Below are positions 7,844-16,218 of a DNA stretch of 33,228 bases, in pieces. The stretch is from Flavobacterium psychrophilum (GTDB lineage Bacteria > Bacteroidota > Bacteroidia > Flavobacteriales > Flavobacteriaceae): positions 1 through 33,228 of the forward strand of contig QFQM01000031.1 in assembly GCA_003243255.1 (NCBI GenBank), in the 5' to 3' direction. The first letter of the stretch is position 1. Each line of letters begins with the position of its first letter. Position numbers and translations under genes: made by a program. Under the pieces are notes generated by a model. That model searched no databases, was not told the origin of the DNA, and worked only from the letters and a program-made list of their open reading frames with translations.

Positions 7844-8753
7844 GGTTGATGCCCTTCTTTATTAACTTAGCTTTTATTTTCTTTATAAGTTTCAATATAA
7901 AGGCAGGAGAGTATAATAAAGCTATCTGTTTGTAGTTTAGGCTGCTCAGGCTAATGCCTTTAACCATCTTTTGAAAATTAGCTTTGTCTCCTGAAAGTTT
8001 GTAAAGTTTAGCACTGATGTATCTGTGAAAATCAAGGTATTTTTTTAGGTCCTTCCTTTCAGGATATTGGTTCTCATATTTATCAAAATCAGTTAACACC
8101 TTATTTTTTAAACCGGCGTGGGTGATTTGATTTTCAGAGGTCATTGTATAGCTCATTAGAGCCTCCGAACTATATGCCATCCTGAAATTCAGATGTGCGC
8201 GTATATTCAGGTCAAGGTCTTCAGCAAAAGTTATAGATTCATTATAATACCCAATTTCTTCAACAACTGACTTTTTAATACAAAAAGATGAAGGATAATA
8301 TAGGGTCTGATTTAGATTGGTTGTAAAGAAATTTTCCAATATACCGGTCTCTATATCAAAAGGATGTTGTATTATTATATTTTCAGGGTACACTGCATCA
8401 TATGTTGTTGCAAATAAAGAGGCTTCAGGATATTGGACAATCAATTTATGAATAACCCCCAAAAATTCAGGTTTCCACGAATCATCAGCATCTAAAAAGG
8501 CAATATATTCTGATTTTGCTTCTTTTATTCCTGTGTTTCGGGAAGCGGAAAGACCTTTATTTACTTCATGCCGAATAATACGTATTCTTTCATCTTTTAC
8601 TTCCTGTGCAACAGCCATGCTATTGTCAGTAGAGACATCGTTGACAATAATTACTTCGAAGTCACTAAACCTTTGGGCTAAAACACTTTTTAGAGTGGCT
8701 TCAATATAATTTTCTTTGTTATAAAGAGGTATAACTACTGAAAAGAAGGGCAT
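7830..8753 (-). CDS. Glycosyltransferase family 2 (first of two)
   Basis: 307 residues. The GT-A nucleotide-binding half is clear: FSVVIPLYNKENYIEATLK at the N-terminus, NDVSTD at 38-43, NKGLSASRNTGI at 65-76, and the DAD motif at 88-90 (DxD metal-sugar binding). The C-terminal ~60 residues are Lys- and hydrophobic-rich and may touch the membrane. Likely role: transfer of a sugar to an undecaprenyl-linked or lipid-linked glycan. The start lies 4 bases after the stop of the upstream GT2 gene, so it is the last gene of the ftsE-GT2-GT2 operon. Its stop codon lies inside the fdtA-like gene. Confidence 0.9.
   Translation of the reverse strand: MPFFSVVIPLYNKENYIEATLKSVLAQRFSDFEVIIVNDVSTDNSMAVAQEVKDERIRIIRHEVNKGLSASRNTGIKEAKSEYIAFLDADDSWKPEFLGVIHKLIVQYPEASLFATTYDAVYPENIIIQHPFDIETGILENFFTTNLNQTLYYPSSFCIKKSVVEEIGYYNESITFAEDLDLNIRAHLNFRMAYSSEALMSYTMTSENQITHAGLKNKVLTDFDKYENQYPERKDLKKYLDFHRYISAKLYKLSGDKANFQKMVKGISLSSLNYKQIALLYSPAFILKLIKKIKAKLIKKGINPTSY
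7835..7860. terminator. Possible bulged hairpin across two convergent stops
   Basis: AAGAA and GGG (7835-7845) can pair with CCC and TTCTT (7852-7859) around a short loop, with a three-base bulge. It spans the stop of the fdtA-like gene and lies within the end of the convergent GT2 gene. Weak evidence for a terminator. Confidence 0.3.
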
Positions 8754-8757
8754 AAGC

Positions 8758-9642
8758 TTATTTTAATGAGCAAATATAGCTTAATCTGTATAAATTAAAT
8801 ACAAATAATGATGGTTTGCCTGAAGTCAGATTCATGTACATAGGTTTTTCAAAAAGCTTATAAAATAAACCGATAGGCCATTTTAGACCTGTTTTGGTTA
8901 CCTTTCTGTAAATCCTGAGCATTTTTACAAAATCGGGCTCAATTTTATGTTGCAGATATAGCGTTCTGAGGTTAACAAGCCCCATTTTGGTTTTACGCAG
9001 AAAAACTTCGCTGAGGTCTATGTCCCCATGCTGTACAGGATTGTCGATGTGTTTTACGTTTAAACTCAATAGGCTGGCCTGATAGGCAAACAGAGTGTCC
9101 TCATGGCCGTATTTTCGCAGTTCAGGGTCAAATTTCACTTTGTCAAAACAGTGCTTTTTTAGCAGTGTATTGTTAAAGAGTAGTTTTTGATATATAGCAG
9201 TATTTCTTTGGTCCGCAGTAGTGTCTTCAATATAAAAACCGTATTTCCAGCGTAGTTTTTGGTTTTTAGGTTCTACCACGTTTGGATGCCTTCTGCCTCC
9301 ATACACAATATCATTTCCTTCGATGTTGTCGATATAATTTCTTAAATAGGCTGAGTTTATTATAAGGCCATCTCCATCAATAAACAACAGATTATCATAT
9401 TGCGCAGTTCTTGCCAGAGTATTTCTGTTTTCAGCTAGGCCAACATTTTGTTGCTGTTGCATAAAACGAGCATTTGGCAGACTGTTTATCTTTTCGTTCT
9501 CGTTTAAAGATACCCCATCAGTTGAGCCATCATCCATTACGAGAATTTCGAAAGCTATGTTTTCCTGTACGGCCATAGCATGCAAATCCTGAACAAGCGG
9601 AAATACATTATAATTGTATGTGGGAATAAGGATGGAGAGCAT
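8758..9642 (-). CDS. Glycosyltransferase family 2 (second)
   Basis: 294 residues. N-terminal ILIPTYNYN (4-12), then MDDGST (36-41), NVGLAENRN (66-74), and DGD at 89-91 in place of DxD. A later YGHED motif near residue 180 fits the ED general-base position of GT2 enzymes. The C-terminus has LTSGKPSLFVFNLYRLSYI, probably membrane-associated. It starts at the ATG whose A is shared with the TAA stop of ftsE (TAATG), a sign of translational coupling. The sugar substrate is unknown. Confidence 0.9.
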   Translation of the reverse strand: MLSILIPTYNYNVFPLVQDLHAMAVQENIAFEILVMDDGSTDGVSLNENEKINSLPNARFMQQQQNVGLAENRNTLARTAQYDNLLFIDGDGLIINSAYLRNYIDNIEGNDIVYGGRRHPNVVEPKNQKLRWKYGFYIEDTTADQRNTAIYQKLLFNNTLLKKHCFDKVKFDPELRKYGHEDTLFAYQASLLSLNVKHIDNPVQHGDIDLSEVFLRKTKMGLVNLRTLYLQHKIEPDFVKMLRIYRKVTKTGLKWPIGLFYKLFEKPMYMNLTSGKPSLFVFNLYRLSYICSLK

Positions 9643-10325
9643 TAAACCGTTCTTTGTACCACTTCAAACAAAGTTCCGTTTTCGCATTTAAGGGTTTTGC
9701 TTGGGAACTTCATTAATAGTGCATAATCGTGAGTAGCCATAATGATGGTCTTACCATTTTGGTTGATCTCACGAAGCAGTTGCATTACTTCCACACTGGT
9801 TTGAGGGTCAAGGTTTCCTGTAGGCTCATCGGCAAGTATAACTTCAGGGTCATTTAAAAGCGCACGTGCCACGGCAATCCTTTGCTGTTCACCACCGGAT
9901 ATCTGGTGTGGCATTTTGTTTGCTGTATTCCTGAGTCCAACTTTATCAAGAACCTCATTGATCTTAACATCCATTTCCTGTTTTTCGCTCCAGCCTGTGG
10001 CTCTCAGTACGAATAAAAGGTTTTCATAAACCGTTCTGTCAGGCAGTAGTTTAAAGTCCTGAAAAACAACTCCTATTTTTCTTCTCAGATATGGAATATC
10101 CCTTTCTCTTAATGTTTTAAGGTCATAATCAACAAAATTCCCTTCACCTTGTTTTAGCTTAAGGTCGGCATAAAGCGTTTTCATTAAACTACTTTTACCA
10201 GATCCGGTTTTTCCGATGATATAAATGAATTCGCCATGATTTACATCAAGGTTAATATCAGTTAATACGGTATTGTTATCCTGGTAAATGGTAACGTCCT
10301 GTAAAGACAATACGGGCTGAGACAT
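9642..10325 (-). CDS. ftsE: Cell-division ABC ATPase FtsE
   Basis: 227 residues, a single ABC ATPase domain of the usual FtsE length. Walker A GKTGSGKSS (38-46), Q-loop VVFQDFKLLPD (86-96), signature ISGGEQQ (142-148, with Ile where Leu is common), Walker B VILADE (162-167), then EPTGNLD and the H-loop ATHD near 198. The wording VVFQDFKLLPDRTVYEN is typical of FtsE. With FtsX it forms an inner-membrane complex that regulates peptidoglycan hydrolases at the division site. No ftsX is adjacent. It heads an operon with two glycosyltransferases and is coupled to the first by TAATG. Confidence 0.85.
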   Translation of the reverse strand: MSQPVLSLQDVTIYQDNNTVLTDINLDVNHGEFIYIIGKTGSGKSSLMKTLYADLKLKQGEGNFVDYDLKTLRERDIPYLRRKIGVVFQDFKLLPDRTVYENLLFVLRATGWSEKQEMDVKINEVLDKVGLRNTANKMPHQISGGEQQRIAVARALLNDPEVILADEPTGNLDPQTSVEVMQLLREINQNGKTIIMATHDYALLMKFPSKTLKCENGTLFEVVQRTV

Positions 10326-10347
10326 AGTTTGCGGGTGTTTGTTTTGG

Positions 10348-10377
10348 TAAAAGTAATAAGATAACGCGGCTATTCAA
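10348..10377 (-). promoter_or_regulatory. Promoter for ftsE operon
   Basis: On the minus strand TTG (plus 10375-10377) is followed after 19 bases by TACTTTTA (plus 10348-10355), a 7/8 match to TAnnTTTG. The spacing is in the range expected for Bacteroidetes. ftsE starts 22 bases downstream. Confidence 0.55.
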
Positions 10378-10437
10378 AATTTTATTTCAGAAGGAAAGTC
10401 CAGGATTCGGTTTTTTAGTTACTTTTTGCGTTATGAG

Positions 10438-10473
10438 TTTCCCTCTCCCTTGGAGAGGGGTTAGGGGTGAGGC
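10438..10473. repeat. REP-like palindromic element
   Basis: CCCTCTCC at 10441-10448 pairs with GGAGAGGG at 10452-10459 around CTT; TTAGGGGTGAGG follows. From memory, this hairpin plus G-rich tail is a recurring intergenic element in many bacterial genomes, including Flavobacterium. Only one copy is in the window, so dispersal is inferred. It has no T tail, so a terminator is unlikely. Confidence 0.6.
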
Positions 10474-10613
10474 CTAAAAGGGTTAAAGTTGGGTTAAAAT
10501 TAAAAGGTATTTGTACTCATAATTAGCAGGTTTTGGGGTATACACGTCTTTTTTATGGAGTATAACCGCATACTAAAACTAAAATATCATCCGTTAAAAT
10601 AAATAAGAATTGA

Positions 10614-10621
10614 TATATTTG
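10614..10621 (+). promoter_or_regulatory. -7 box for the TPR/barrel operon
   Basis: TATATTTG is a perfect TAnnTTTG match, 26 bases before the ATG at 10647. A weak GTTAA lies near the -33 position. Confidence 0.6.
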
Positions 10622-10646
10622 GCTTACCTAAAAAAACATAACACAC

Positions 10647-13600
10647 ATGCATAAACCAAACAGGCTATTCCTATTAACCATACCCCTTTGGGGTTTAAGC
10701 CTTTCGGCACAGCAAACATCAATTTATACCAATGAGCTCAGGGATTTTGATAAGGCTGTAACGCTGTATAACGATAAGCAATATCAGGCTGCGCAGATAC
10801 TTTTCGAAAAAACGAAAGTAGAAAACAAGGAAATGGAGGTACAGGCCGACTGTGCTTACTACATTGCCAATTGTGCTATCAGGCTGGATCAGATGAATGC
10901 CGATGAACTTATGGAAAACTTCGTTGAAGATTATCCTACAAGTACTAAGCAAAATCAGGCTTATGTTGAGGTTGCAGGCTATTATTTCAGCCAGGGTAAA
11001 TATCCTCAGGCATTGGAGTGGTATGACAAAGTGGATGAAAGCAACATGAGTGTTACCGACAGGGACAGGTATAACTTCCAGAAAGGATACAGTTATTTCA
11101 GTGCCGGTGATAAGAAACAGGCTGATAAATACCTGAATAAAGTCATTAATTCTAAAGAATATGGTTCTCAGGCCAAGTATTACCTTGGTTTTATGTCATA
11201 CGAAAGTGATGATTATAAAAAAGCGAACCAGCTTTTTGAGCAGGTTGAGGATCAGGACAAGTACAAAGAAAAAATGTCCTATTTTCAGGCTGATATGAAC
11301 TTTAAGCTGGGTAACTTCCAGAAAGCGATTGATCTTGGTGTGCCACAACTGCCAAAGTCGGATGCTAATGAGAAATCGGAACTTAACAAGATAATAGGGG
11401 AGAGTTATTTTAATCTTGGCAAATATGACAAGGCGATACCTTACCTAAAAGAATACCACGGTAAAAAAGGAAAGTGGAACAATACTGACTTTTACCAGTT
11501 AGGTTATGCCTATTACAAACAGGGCGATTATGAAAATGCGATAACCCAGTTCAATAAGATAATTGAGGGTAACGATTTTGTTGCCCAAAACGCATACTAT
11601 CACTTAGGGGAAAGTTACCTTAAAACAGGAAAAAAACAACAGGCACTGAATGCTTTTAAAAATGCTTCGGAAATGGAGTATGATGTGAAGATTCAGGAGG
11701 ATGCCTATCTTAACTATGCTAAACTGAGCTACGAGATAGGCAACCCTTATCAGAGCGTGCCTGAGGTGTTAGGTTCTTTCCTTCAAAAATATCCGGCTAC
11801 TCCATTTAAGCAGGAGGTGCAGACGTTATTGATCAACTCGTATATCACTTCTAAGAACTATAAAGAAGCATTGGTATTGCTGGAAAAAGATAAATCGGCA
11901 GCTAACAAGCCTGCATACCAAAAGGTAACTTTCTATCGCGGCCTTGAGTTGTTTACCGACGGTAACTACCAGGAAGCTATGGCAATGTTCAAAAAATCGA
12001 TAGCAGAGCCGCGTGACGCTAAAATCACTGCCCGCGCTACCTACTGGAAAGCTGAAACAGAATATGTTTTGGATGGCTTCAGCGAAGCATTGATAAGCTA
12101 CAAGCAATTTGGGGGAAGTGCTGAGGCTAAAAATACGCCTGAGTATAAAAACTACAATTATAACCTTGCTTATACCTATTTCAAACTGAAAGAGTACGAG
12201 AATGCGGCTAAATATTTTCAGGAGTATGTTTCTTCGGCTGCAGCCAAAGGAGATGCTGTAAGACTTAATGACGCCTATCTGCGTTTAGGGGACAGTAATT
12301 TCGTTACGGCAAAATACTGGCCGGCAATGGAGGCTTACAATAAAGCCATCGAAATGAAAGGTATTGATGCTGATTATGCTTTTTTCCAGAAAGGATTGAG
12401 CTATGGTTTTGTGGCAAGAAATGAAAAGAAAATTGAAGACCTTACAAAATTTGTGTCGACCTATCCTAAATCTAAATATGCTGATGATGCATTATATGAG
12501 ATTGGAAACACTTATGTAGCCGAAAAACAAAACGAGAAGGCAATTGCTGCTTACGACAGGCTTATAAACGAATATAAAGGCAGTTCGTATACTTCAAAAG
12601 CGATTATGCGTCAGGCGCTTATTTACTACAATGCTGAAAAAGACGAACAGGCATTAGTGAAATTCAAAAAAGTAGTTGCTGAGTTCCCGAATACGCCTGA
12701 AGCAATGGAAGCGGTTTCTACGGCGCGTACCATCTATGTGGATAATGGTCGTACTGACGAATATGCTGCATGGGTTAAAACGCTTGGTTTTGTTGATGTA
12801 AGCGATGCCGATCTTGATAATACTGCTTTTGAAGCTGCTGAAAAACAATATCTGCAGAACAATACCAAACAGGCAATTACTACGCTGAGCAGCTATGTTG
12901 CTAAATTCCCTAACGGAATCTCTGCCCTAAAAGCGAACTTCTATCTGGCGCAGTCGTATTATGCCGATGGCCTTGAGACAAATGCGATTCCGCACTACGA
13001 ATTTGTAATAGGAAAATCAAGAAGTGAGTTTACCGAACAAGCGTTGGCGAGGTTGTCGCAAATTTATCTTAAGAAAAACGATTGTGCTAAAGCCGTTCCG
13101 GTATTGAAACGCCTTGAAACAGAAGCAGACTTCCCTCAGAACGTAACTTTTGCCCAGTCGAACCTGATGAAATGCTATTACGATCAGCAGGACTACGCTA
13201 ATGCGGTTGTATATGCCGATAAGGTGTTGGCTAATAACAAAACGGAAGACAGAGTTAAGAGTGATGCTCAGATTATAGTAGCGCGTTCGGCTATTAAAAC
13301 TAATAATGAGCCAAAAGCGAGAGAGGCTTATGCTAAGCTGCAAACTATTGCTAAAGGCGAGCTTGCAGCCGAAGCATTGTATTATGATGCTTACTTTAAA
13401 AACAAAGACGGTAAATATGAAGCTTCTAACACTGCGGTGCAAAAGCTTTCTAAAGATTATTCGGGCTACAAATATTTTGGTGCCAAAGGCCTTGTTGTAA
13501 TGGCCAAAAACTTCTACGGGCTTAAAGACAGCTTCCAGGCGACATATATACTGGAGAGCGTTGTCAAGAATTTTACGGCTTATCCTGATGTAGTGGAAGA

Positions 13601-13667
13601 AGCACAGAAAGAACTTGCCAACATTAAAGGCGAAGAAGCTAAACGTAATTCATCTATCCAAAATTAA
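10647..13667 (+). CDS. Large periplasmic tetratricopeptide-repeat protein
   Basis: 1006 residues. Residues 1-21 form a signal peptide (MHKPNRLFLLTIPLWGLSLSA, then QQ) with no lipobox cysteine, so a soluble periplasmic protein is most likely. Nearly all of the rest is TPR/Sel1-like helical repeats: units such as YYFSQGKYPQALEWYDKV, FYQLGYAYYKQGDYENAI and AYYHLGESYLKTGKKQQAL recur with about 34-residue spacing from ~30 to ~990. Such arrays serve as protein-binding scaffolds. The outer-membrane barrel gene starts 8 bases after the stop, so they form an operon and may work together. Large TPR proteins next to TonB-receptor-like barrels occur in Bacteroidota, but I know of no assigned function. 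Confidence 0.85.
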   Translation: MHKPNRLFLLTIPLWGLSLSAQQTSIYTNELRDFDKAVTLYNDKQYQAAQILFEKTKVENKEMEVQADCAYYIANCAIRLDQMNADELMENFVEDYPTSTKQNQAYVEVAGYYFSQGKYPQALEWYDKVDESNMSVTDRDRYNFQKGYSYFSAGDKKQADKYLNKVINSKEYGSQAKYYLGFMSYESDDYKKANQLFEQVEDQDKYKEKMSYFQADMNFKLGNFQKAIDLGVPQLPKSDANEKSELNKIIGESYFNLGKYDKAIPYLKEYHGKKGKWNNTDFYQLGYAYYKQGDYENAITQFNKIIEGNDFVAQNAYYHLGESYLKTGKKQQALNAFKNASEMEYDVKIQEDAYLNYAKLSYEIGNPYQSVPEVLGSFLQKYPATPFKQEVQTLLINSYITSKNYKEALVLLEKDKSAANKPAYQKVTFYRGLELFTDGNYQEAMAMFKKSIAEPRDAKITARATYWKAETEYVLDGFSEALISYKQFGGSAEAKNTPEYKNYNYNLAYTYFKLKEYENAAKYFQEYVSSAAAKGDAVRLNDAYLRLGDSNFVTAKYWPAMEAYNKAIEMKGIDADYAFFQKGLSYGFVARNEKKIEDLTKFVSTYPKSKYADDALYEIGNTYVAEKQNEKAIAAYDRLINEYKGSSYTSKAIMRQALIYYNAEKDEQALVKFKKVVAEFPNTPEAMEAVSTARTIYVDNGRTDEYAAWVKTLGFVDVSDADLDNTAFEAAEKQYLQNNTKQAITTLSSYVAKFPNGISALKANFYLAQSYYADGLETNAIPHYEFVIGKSRSEFTEQALARLSQIYLKKNDCAKAVPVLKRLETEADFPQNVTFAQSNLMKCYYDQQDYANAVVYADKVLANNKTEDRVKSDAQIIVARSAIKTNNEPKAREAYAKLQTIAKGELAAEALYYDAYFKNKDGKYEASNTAVQKLSKDYSGYKYFGAKGLVVMAKNFYGLKDSFQATYILESVVKNFTAYPDVVEEAQKELANIKGEEAKRNSSIQN

Positions 13668-13675
13668 TCAGAGCC

Positions 13676-15451
13676 ATGAAGATCAAATTTCAATATATAG
13701 CCATAATAGCGGCATTTGCCTCGGTAAGCGGTGCATATGCCCAGAAGAAAGACCAGAATATAGGTACGGAGGTAGTAAATGTGGTAAAACCATATACACC
13801 AACAATATCTGATGCTTTTAAAGTAAAAGAAACGCCTGTAATTGAAGACGAGGATAACACAAAGAAAGAAGTTATTGAATACAATATCTTTTCTTTTCCG
13901 GTAGCTTCTACATTTACACCGTCAAAAGGTAAAGCGGCCGGTGTCGACAGGCCTAAGCGTGAGAAACTGTATAACAACTATGCTACGCTTGGTGTGGGTA
14001 ATTACGGAACGATAAATGCTGAGCTTTTTGTTACCGAGAACCTTAACCGTAATGAGTATGTAGGAGGTATGTTCCGTCACCTGTCTTCGCAGGGAGGAAT
14101 AGAGGAAGTTAAGCTGGACGATAAGTACTATAATACTTCTATTGATCTGACTTACGGTAACCGACAAAAAGACTTTAGCTGGAATACCGATCTGGGTTTC
14201 CAGAATCAGGTATATAACTGGTATGGATTGCCTACTGAATATGTGAATTTTGATGATTTGGGCGTAAATATCAACGGGATTGATCCAAAGCAAACGTACA
14301 ATTCATTTTACATTGGCGGTAGGATAGCGGCTGAGGATAGTTTCTTCAGGGATGCATCAATGCAGTATAAGCGTTTTTGGGATGCGTATGGATCGGCAGA
14401 GAACCGTTTCTTTGTTAAGCCATCGTTAGATATTGATGTGATGGATGAAAAGATCAAAGTAGATTTTGTTGCCGACTATGTTGGAGGTACTTTAGCTGAT
14501 GATACTGAATTCCCTATTGAATATTCGCATTTTAACTTAGGTATACAGCCGAGCATTGTGTATCAAAAAGATGATTTTTCGGCACAGTTAGGAGCCGGAA
14601 TATTCTACAATATGGGTAAAATAGGGGATGATAAGGATAATAATTTTTATATCTATCCTCAGGCAAAGGTGTCATATAAAGTAGTTGGTGACCTTATGGT
14701 AGCTTACGCAGGAGCAGAAGGTGGCCTTAAGCAGAATTCATATGCAGATTTTGCTGCACAAAACCCTTTTATCTCACCAATGCAGGTAGTAACGCCTACA
14801 AACCAGCAATATGATATTTATGTAGGGCTTAAAGGTAAATTAGCGAATGCGGTTGCCTATAATATCCGTGGTTCATACATGAATGAAGATGACAAATCAT
14901 TGTTCCTGAATTTTAATCCGGGAGTACTTCCGGGGCCGGGTGGTGATATTAATAACCTTGAAGGATTCCAGTACGGGAACTCGTTCAGCGTTGTATACGA
15001 CCAGGTACAGACAATCAGCTTCTTTGGAGAGCTTAAAGCTGATTTTTCTAAAAGTGTAAGCTTTGGAATCAATGGTACATTCAGCAGTTATTCAATGGAT
15101 TCACAGGCGGAAGCATGGAACTTACCACAGATTAAAGTTGGCTCGACACTGGATGTTGATATTACTGAAAAATGGTATGCAGGGCTTAATTTATTCTTTG
15201 TAGGCGACAGGAAAGATCTTGTGTTGCCAAATAGTACATTGGCAGATACCGGAATGGACTATGATACCGAAGTGGTAACGCTTAAGAGTTATTTCGATCT
15301 TAACGCCCATGTAGGCTACAAATACAGCGCACGCCTGACAGGTTTCATTAAACTGAATAATATTGCCAATCAGGATTACCAAAGATGGGTAAACTATCCG
15401 GTTCAGGGCTTCCAGTTCCTGGCAGGGGCATCCTATAAGTTTGATTTCTAA
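13676..15451 (+). CDS. TonB-dependent-receptor-like outer-membrane barrel without plug
   Basis: 591 residues. Signal peptide at 1-22 (ends SGAYAQ). The mature N-terminus has GTEVVNVVKPYTPTISDAF, with TEVVNVV recalling a TonB box. No plug domain follows: from ~95 on there are amphipathic beta strands (NYATLGVGNYGTINAELF, SIDLTYGNRQKDFSWNTDLG), and the protein ends in aromatic FLAGASYKFDF, the usual C-terminal barrel strand with terminal Phe. Plug-plus-barrel receptors are normally longer than 650 residues, so this is a short or plugless relative. It follows the TPR gene by 8 bases. Substrate unknown; it could also be a structural barrel. Confidence 0.8.
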   Translation: MKIKFQYIAIIAAFASVSGAYAQKKDQNIGTEVVNVVKPYTPTISDAFKVKETPVIEDEDNTKKEVIEYNIFSFPVASTFTPSKGKAAGVDRPKREKLYNNYATLGVGNYGTINAELFVTENLNRNEYVGGMFRHLSSQGGIEEVKLDDKYYNTSIDLTYGNRQKDFSWNTDLGFQNQVYNWYGLPTEYVNFDDLGVNINGIDPKQTYNSFYIGGRIAAEDSFFRDASMQYKRFWDAYGSAENRFFVKPSLDIDVMDEKIKVDFVADYVGGTLADDTEFPIEYSHFNLGIQPSIVYQKDDFSAQLGAGIFYNMGKIGDDKDNNFYIYPQAKVSYKVVGDLMVAYAGAEGGLKQNSYADFAAQNPFISPMQVVTPTNQQYDIYVGLKGKLANAVAYNIRGSYMNEDDKSLFLNFNPGVLPGPGGDINNLEGFQYGNSFSVVYDQVQTISFFGELKADFSKSVSFGINGTFSSYSMDSQAEAWNLPQIKVGSTLDVDITEKWYAGLNLFFVGDRKDLVLPNSTLADTGMDYDTEVVTLKSYFDLNAHVGYKYSARLTGFIKLNNIANQDYQRWVNYPVQGFQFLAGASYKFDF

Positions 15452-15474
15452 TAAAAATATTTAAAATTTTAAAA

Positions 15475-15522
15475 TTGAAAGATTTAAAGATTGGGCAGGT
15501 TCTCAATTTTTAAATCTTTCAA
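15475..15522. repeat. 19-bp inverted repeat downstream of the barrel gene
   Basis: Left arm 15475-15493 starts TTGAAAGATTTAAA; right arm 15504-15522 ends TTTAAATCTTTCAA. All 19 positions can pair in RNA, one as G-U, around a 10-base loop (15494-15503). No T run follows. It may slow mRNA decay or weakly terminate the operon. Confidence 0.6.
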
Positions 15523-15542
15523 TCATTTAATTCTTTACCAAA

Positions 15543-15995
15543 TTGACTACTCTCAAACATAAAGTACTTAATTACTACAAGCAGCAGACCGAAGACCGCA
15601 TTGATGCTTTTCGCGATATGATTGCTGAACTCACTACCGATGCGGCTAATGATGCTAAAGGCTCGGCAGGGGATAAGCATGAAACGGCTTTGTCAATGAT
15701 GCATCTCGAACAGGAAAAACTTAATCATAAGCTGGGTGAATTCATTACTCAGAAAGGAATATTGGATAAGATAAATCCCGATGCTAAAACGACAAAAGTG
15801 GCTGTTGGAAGCCTTATAAGAGCTAATAATATGCATTTGTTTGTGAGTACGGCATTACCCAAGATTACTATTGAAGGGGTAACAGTAATAGCGCTGTCTC
15901 CGCAATCGCCATTAGGTACAAAACTTATGGGGATGGAAAAAGGATTTGAATTTGAAATAAGCGGCACAAAATATTTGATAGAAGAAATAGATTAA
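15543..15995 (+). CDS. GreA/GreB-like C-terminal-domain protein
   Basis: 150 residues, cytoplasmic. The N-terminal ~75 residues are helical and charged, with AGDKHETALSMMHLEQEKL at about 42-60; the C-terminus has SPQSPLGTKLMGMEKGFEFEI (119-139), matching the FKBP-like domain of GreA/GreB (SPLG...L.G...GD). This layout resembles Gre factors, which bind RNA polymerase and stimulate cleavage of backtracked transcripts. The coiled-coil part is shorter than GreA's. Flavobacterial homologues are, from memory, often labelled 3-oxoacyl-ACP synthase; no such motif is visible. TTG at 15543 is taken as start, as the next in-frame ATG falls at residue 26 inside the helix. A terminator follows at once. 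Confidence 0.6.
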   Translation: MTTLKHKVLNYYKQQTEDRIDAFRDMIAELTTDAANDAKGSAGDKHETALSMMHLEQEKLNHKLGEFITQKGILDKINPDAKTTKVAVGSLIRANNMHLFVSTALPKITIEGVTVIALSPQSPLGTKLMGMEKGFEFEISGTKYLIEEID

Positions 15996-16028
15996 AAAAA
16001 AACCGATGCATAAGCATCGGTTTTTTTT
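15994..16028 (+). terminator. Strong intrinsic terminator
   Basis: A stem AAAACCGATGC / GCATCGGTTTT with loop ATAA, followed by eight T's (to 16028). It begins at the stop codon of the Gre-like gene. Confidence 0.92.
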
Positions 16029-16071
16029 ATGATTTGTAACCTCTTTCTGAACAAATTCACGGCTGTGCTTA

Positions 16072-16079
16072 TATTTTTG
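16072..16079 (+). promoter_or_regulatory. Possible -7 box for asnB
   Basis: TATTTTTG fits TAnnTTTG, but no -33 TTG lies at the right spacing, and it would give a leader of about 130 bases. The region 16029-16218 has no gene, only this box and an AT-rich leader. Confidence 0.35.
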
Positions 16080-16218
16080 TAGAATTAAACGTATTTGTAT
16101 TTAAAAATATAAGTTATTTGTTTGTTTGTGTTTTATAATTTAAACTAAAAGTTCAATTTTGTCTTGCTGATAAGAACTTAAAAAGTCTTTTTAGTGAAAA
16201 ATTATAAACAGCGAGCAT

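Larger units (their letters stand above)
10326..10646. other. Divergent spacer between ftsE and the TPR gene
   Basis: 321 bases without a gene. From the left it holds the ftsE promoter, then a GC-rich REP-like palindrome at 10438-10473 in otherwise AT-rich DNA, then about 130 bases without a recognised signal, and the promoter of the TPR gene at the right end. Confidence 0.6.

Noticed and set aside
15543..15995. 3-oxoacyl-ACP synthase label
   Set aside because: 150 residues, with no thiolase-fold catalytic Cys/His motif; the sequence fits the Gre C-terminal domain.
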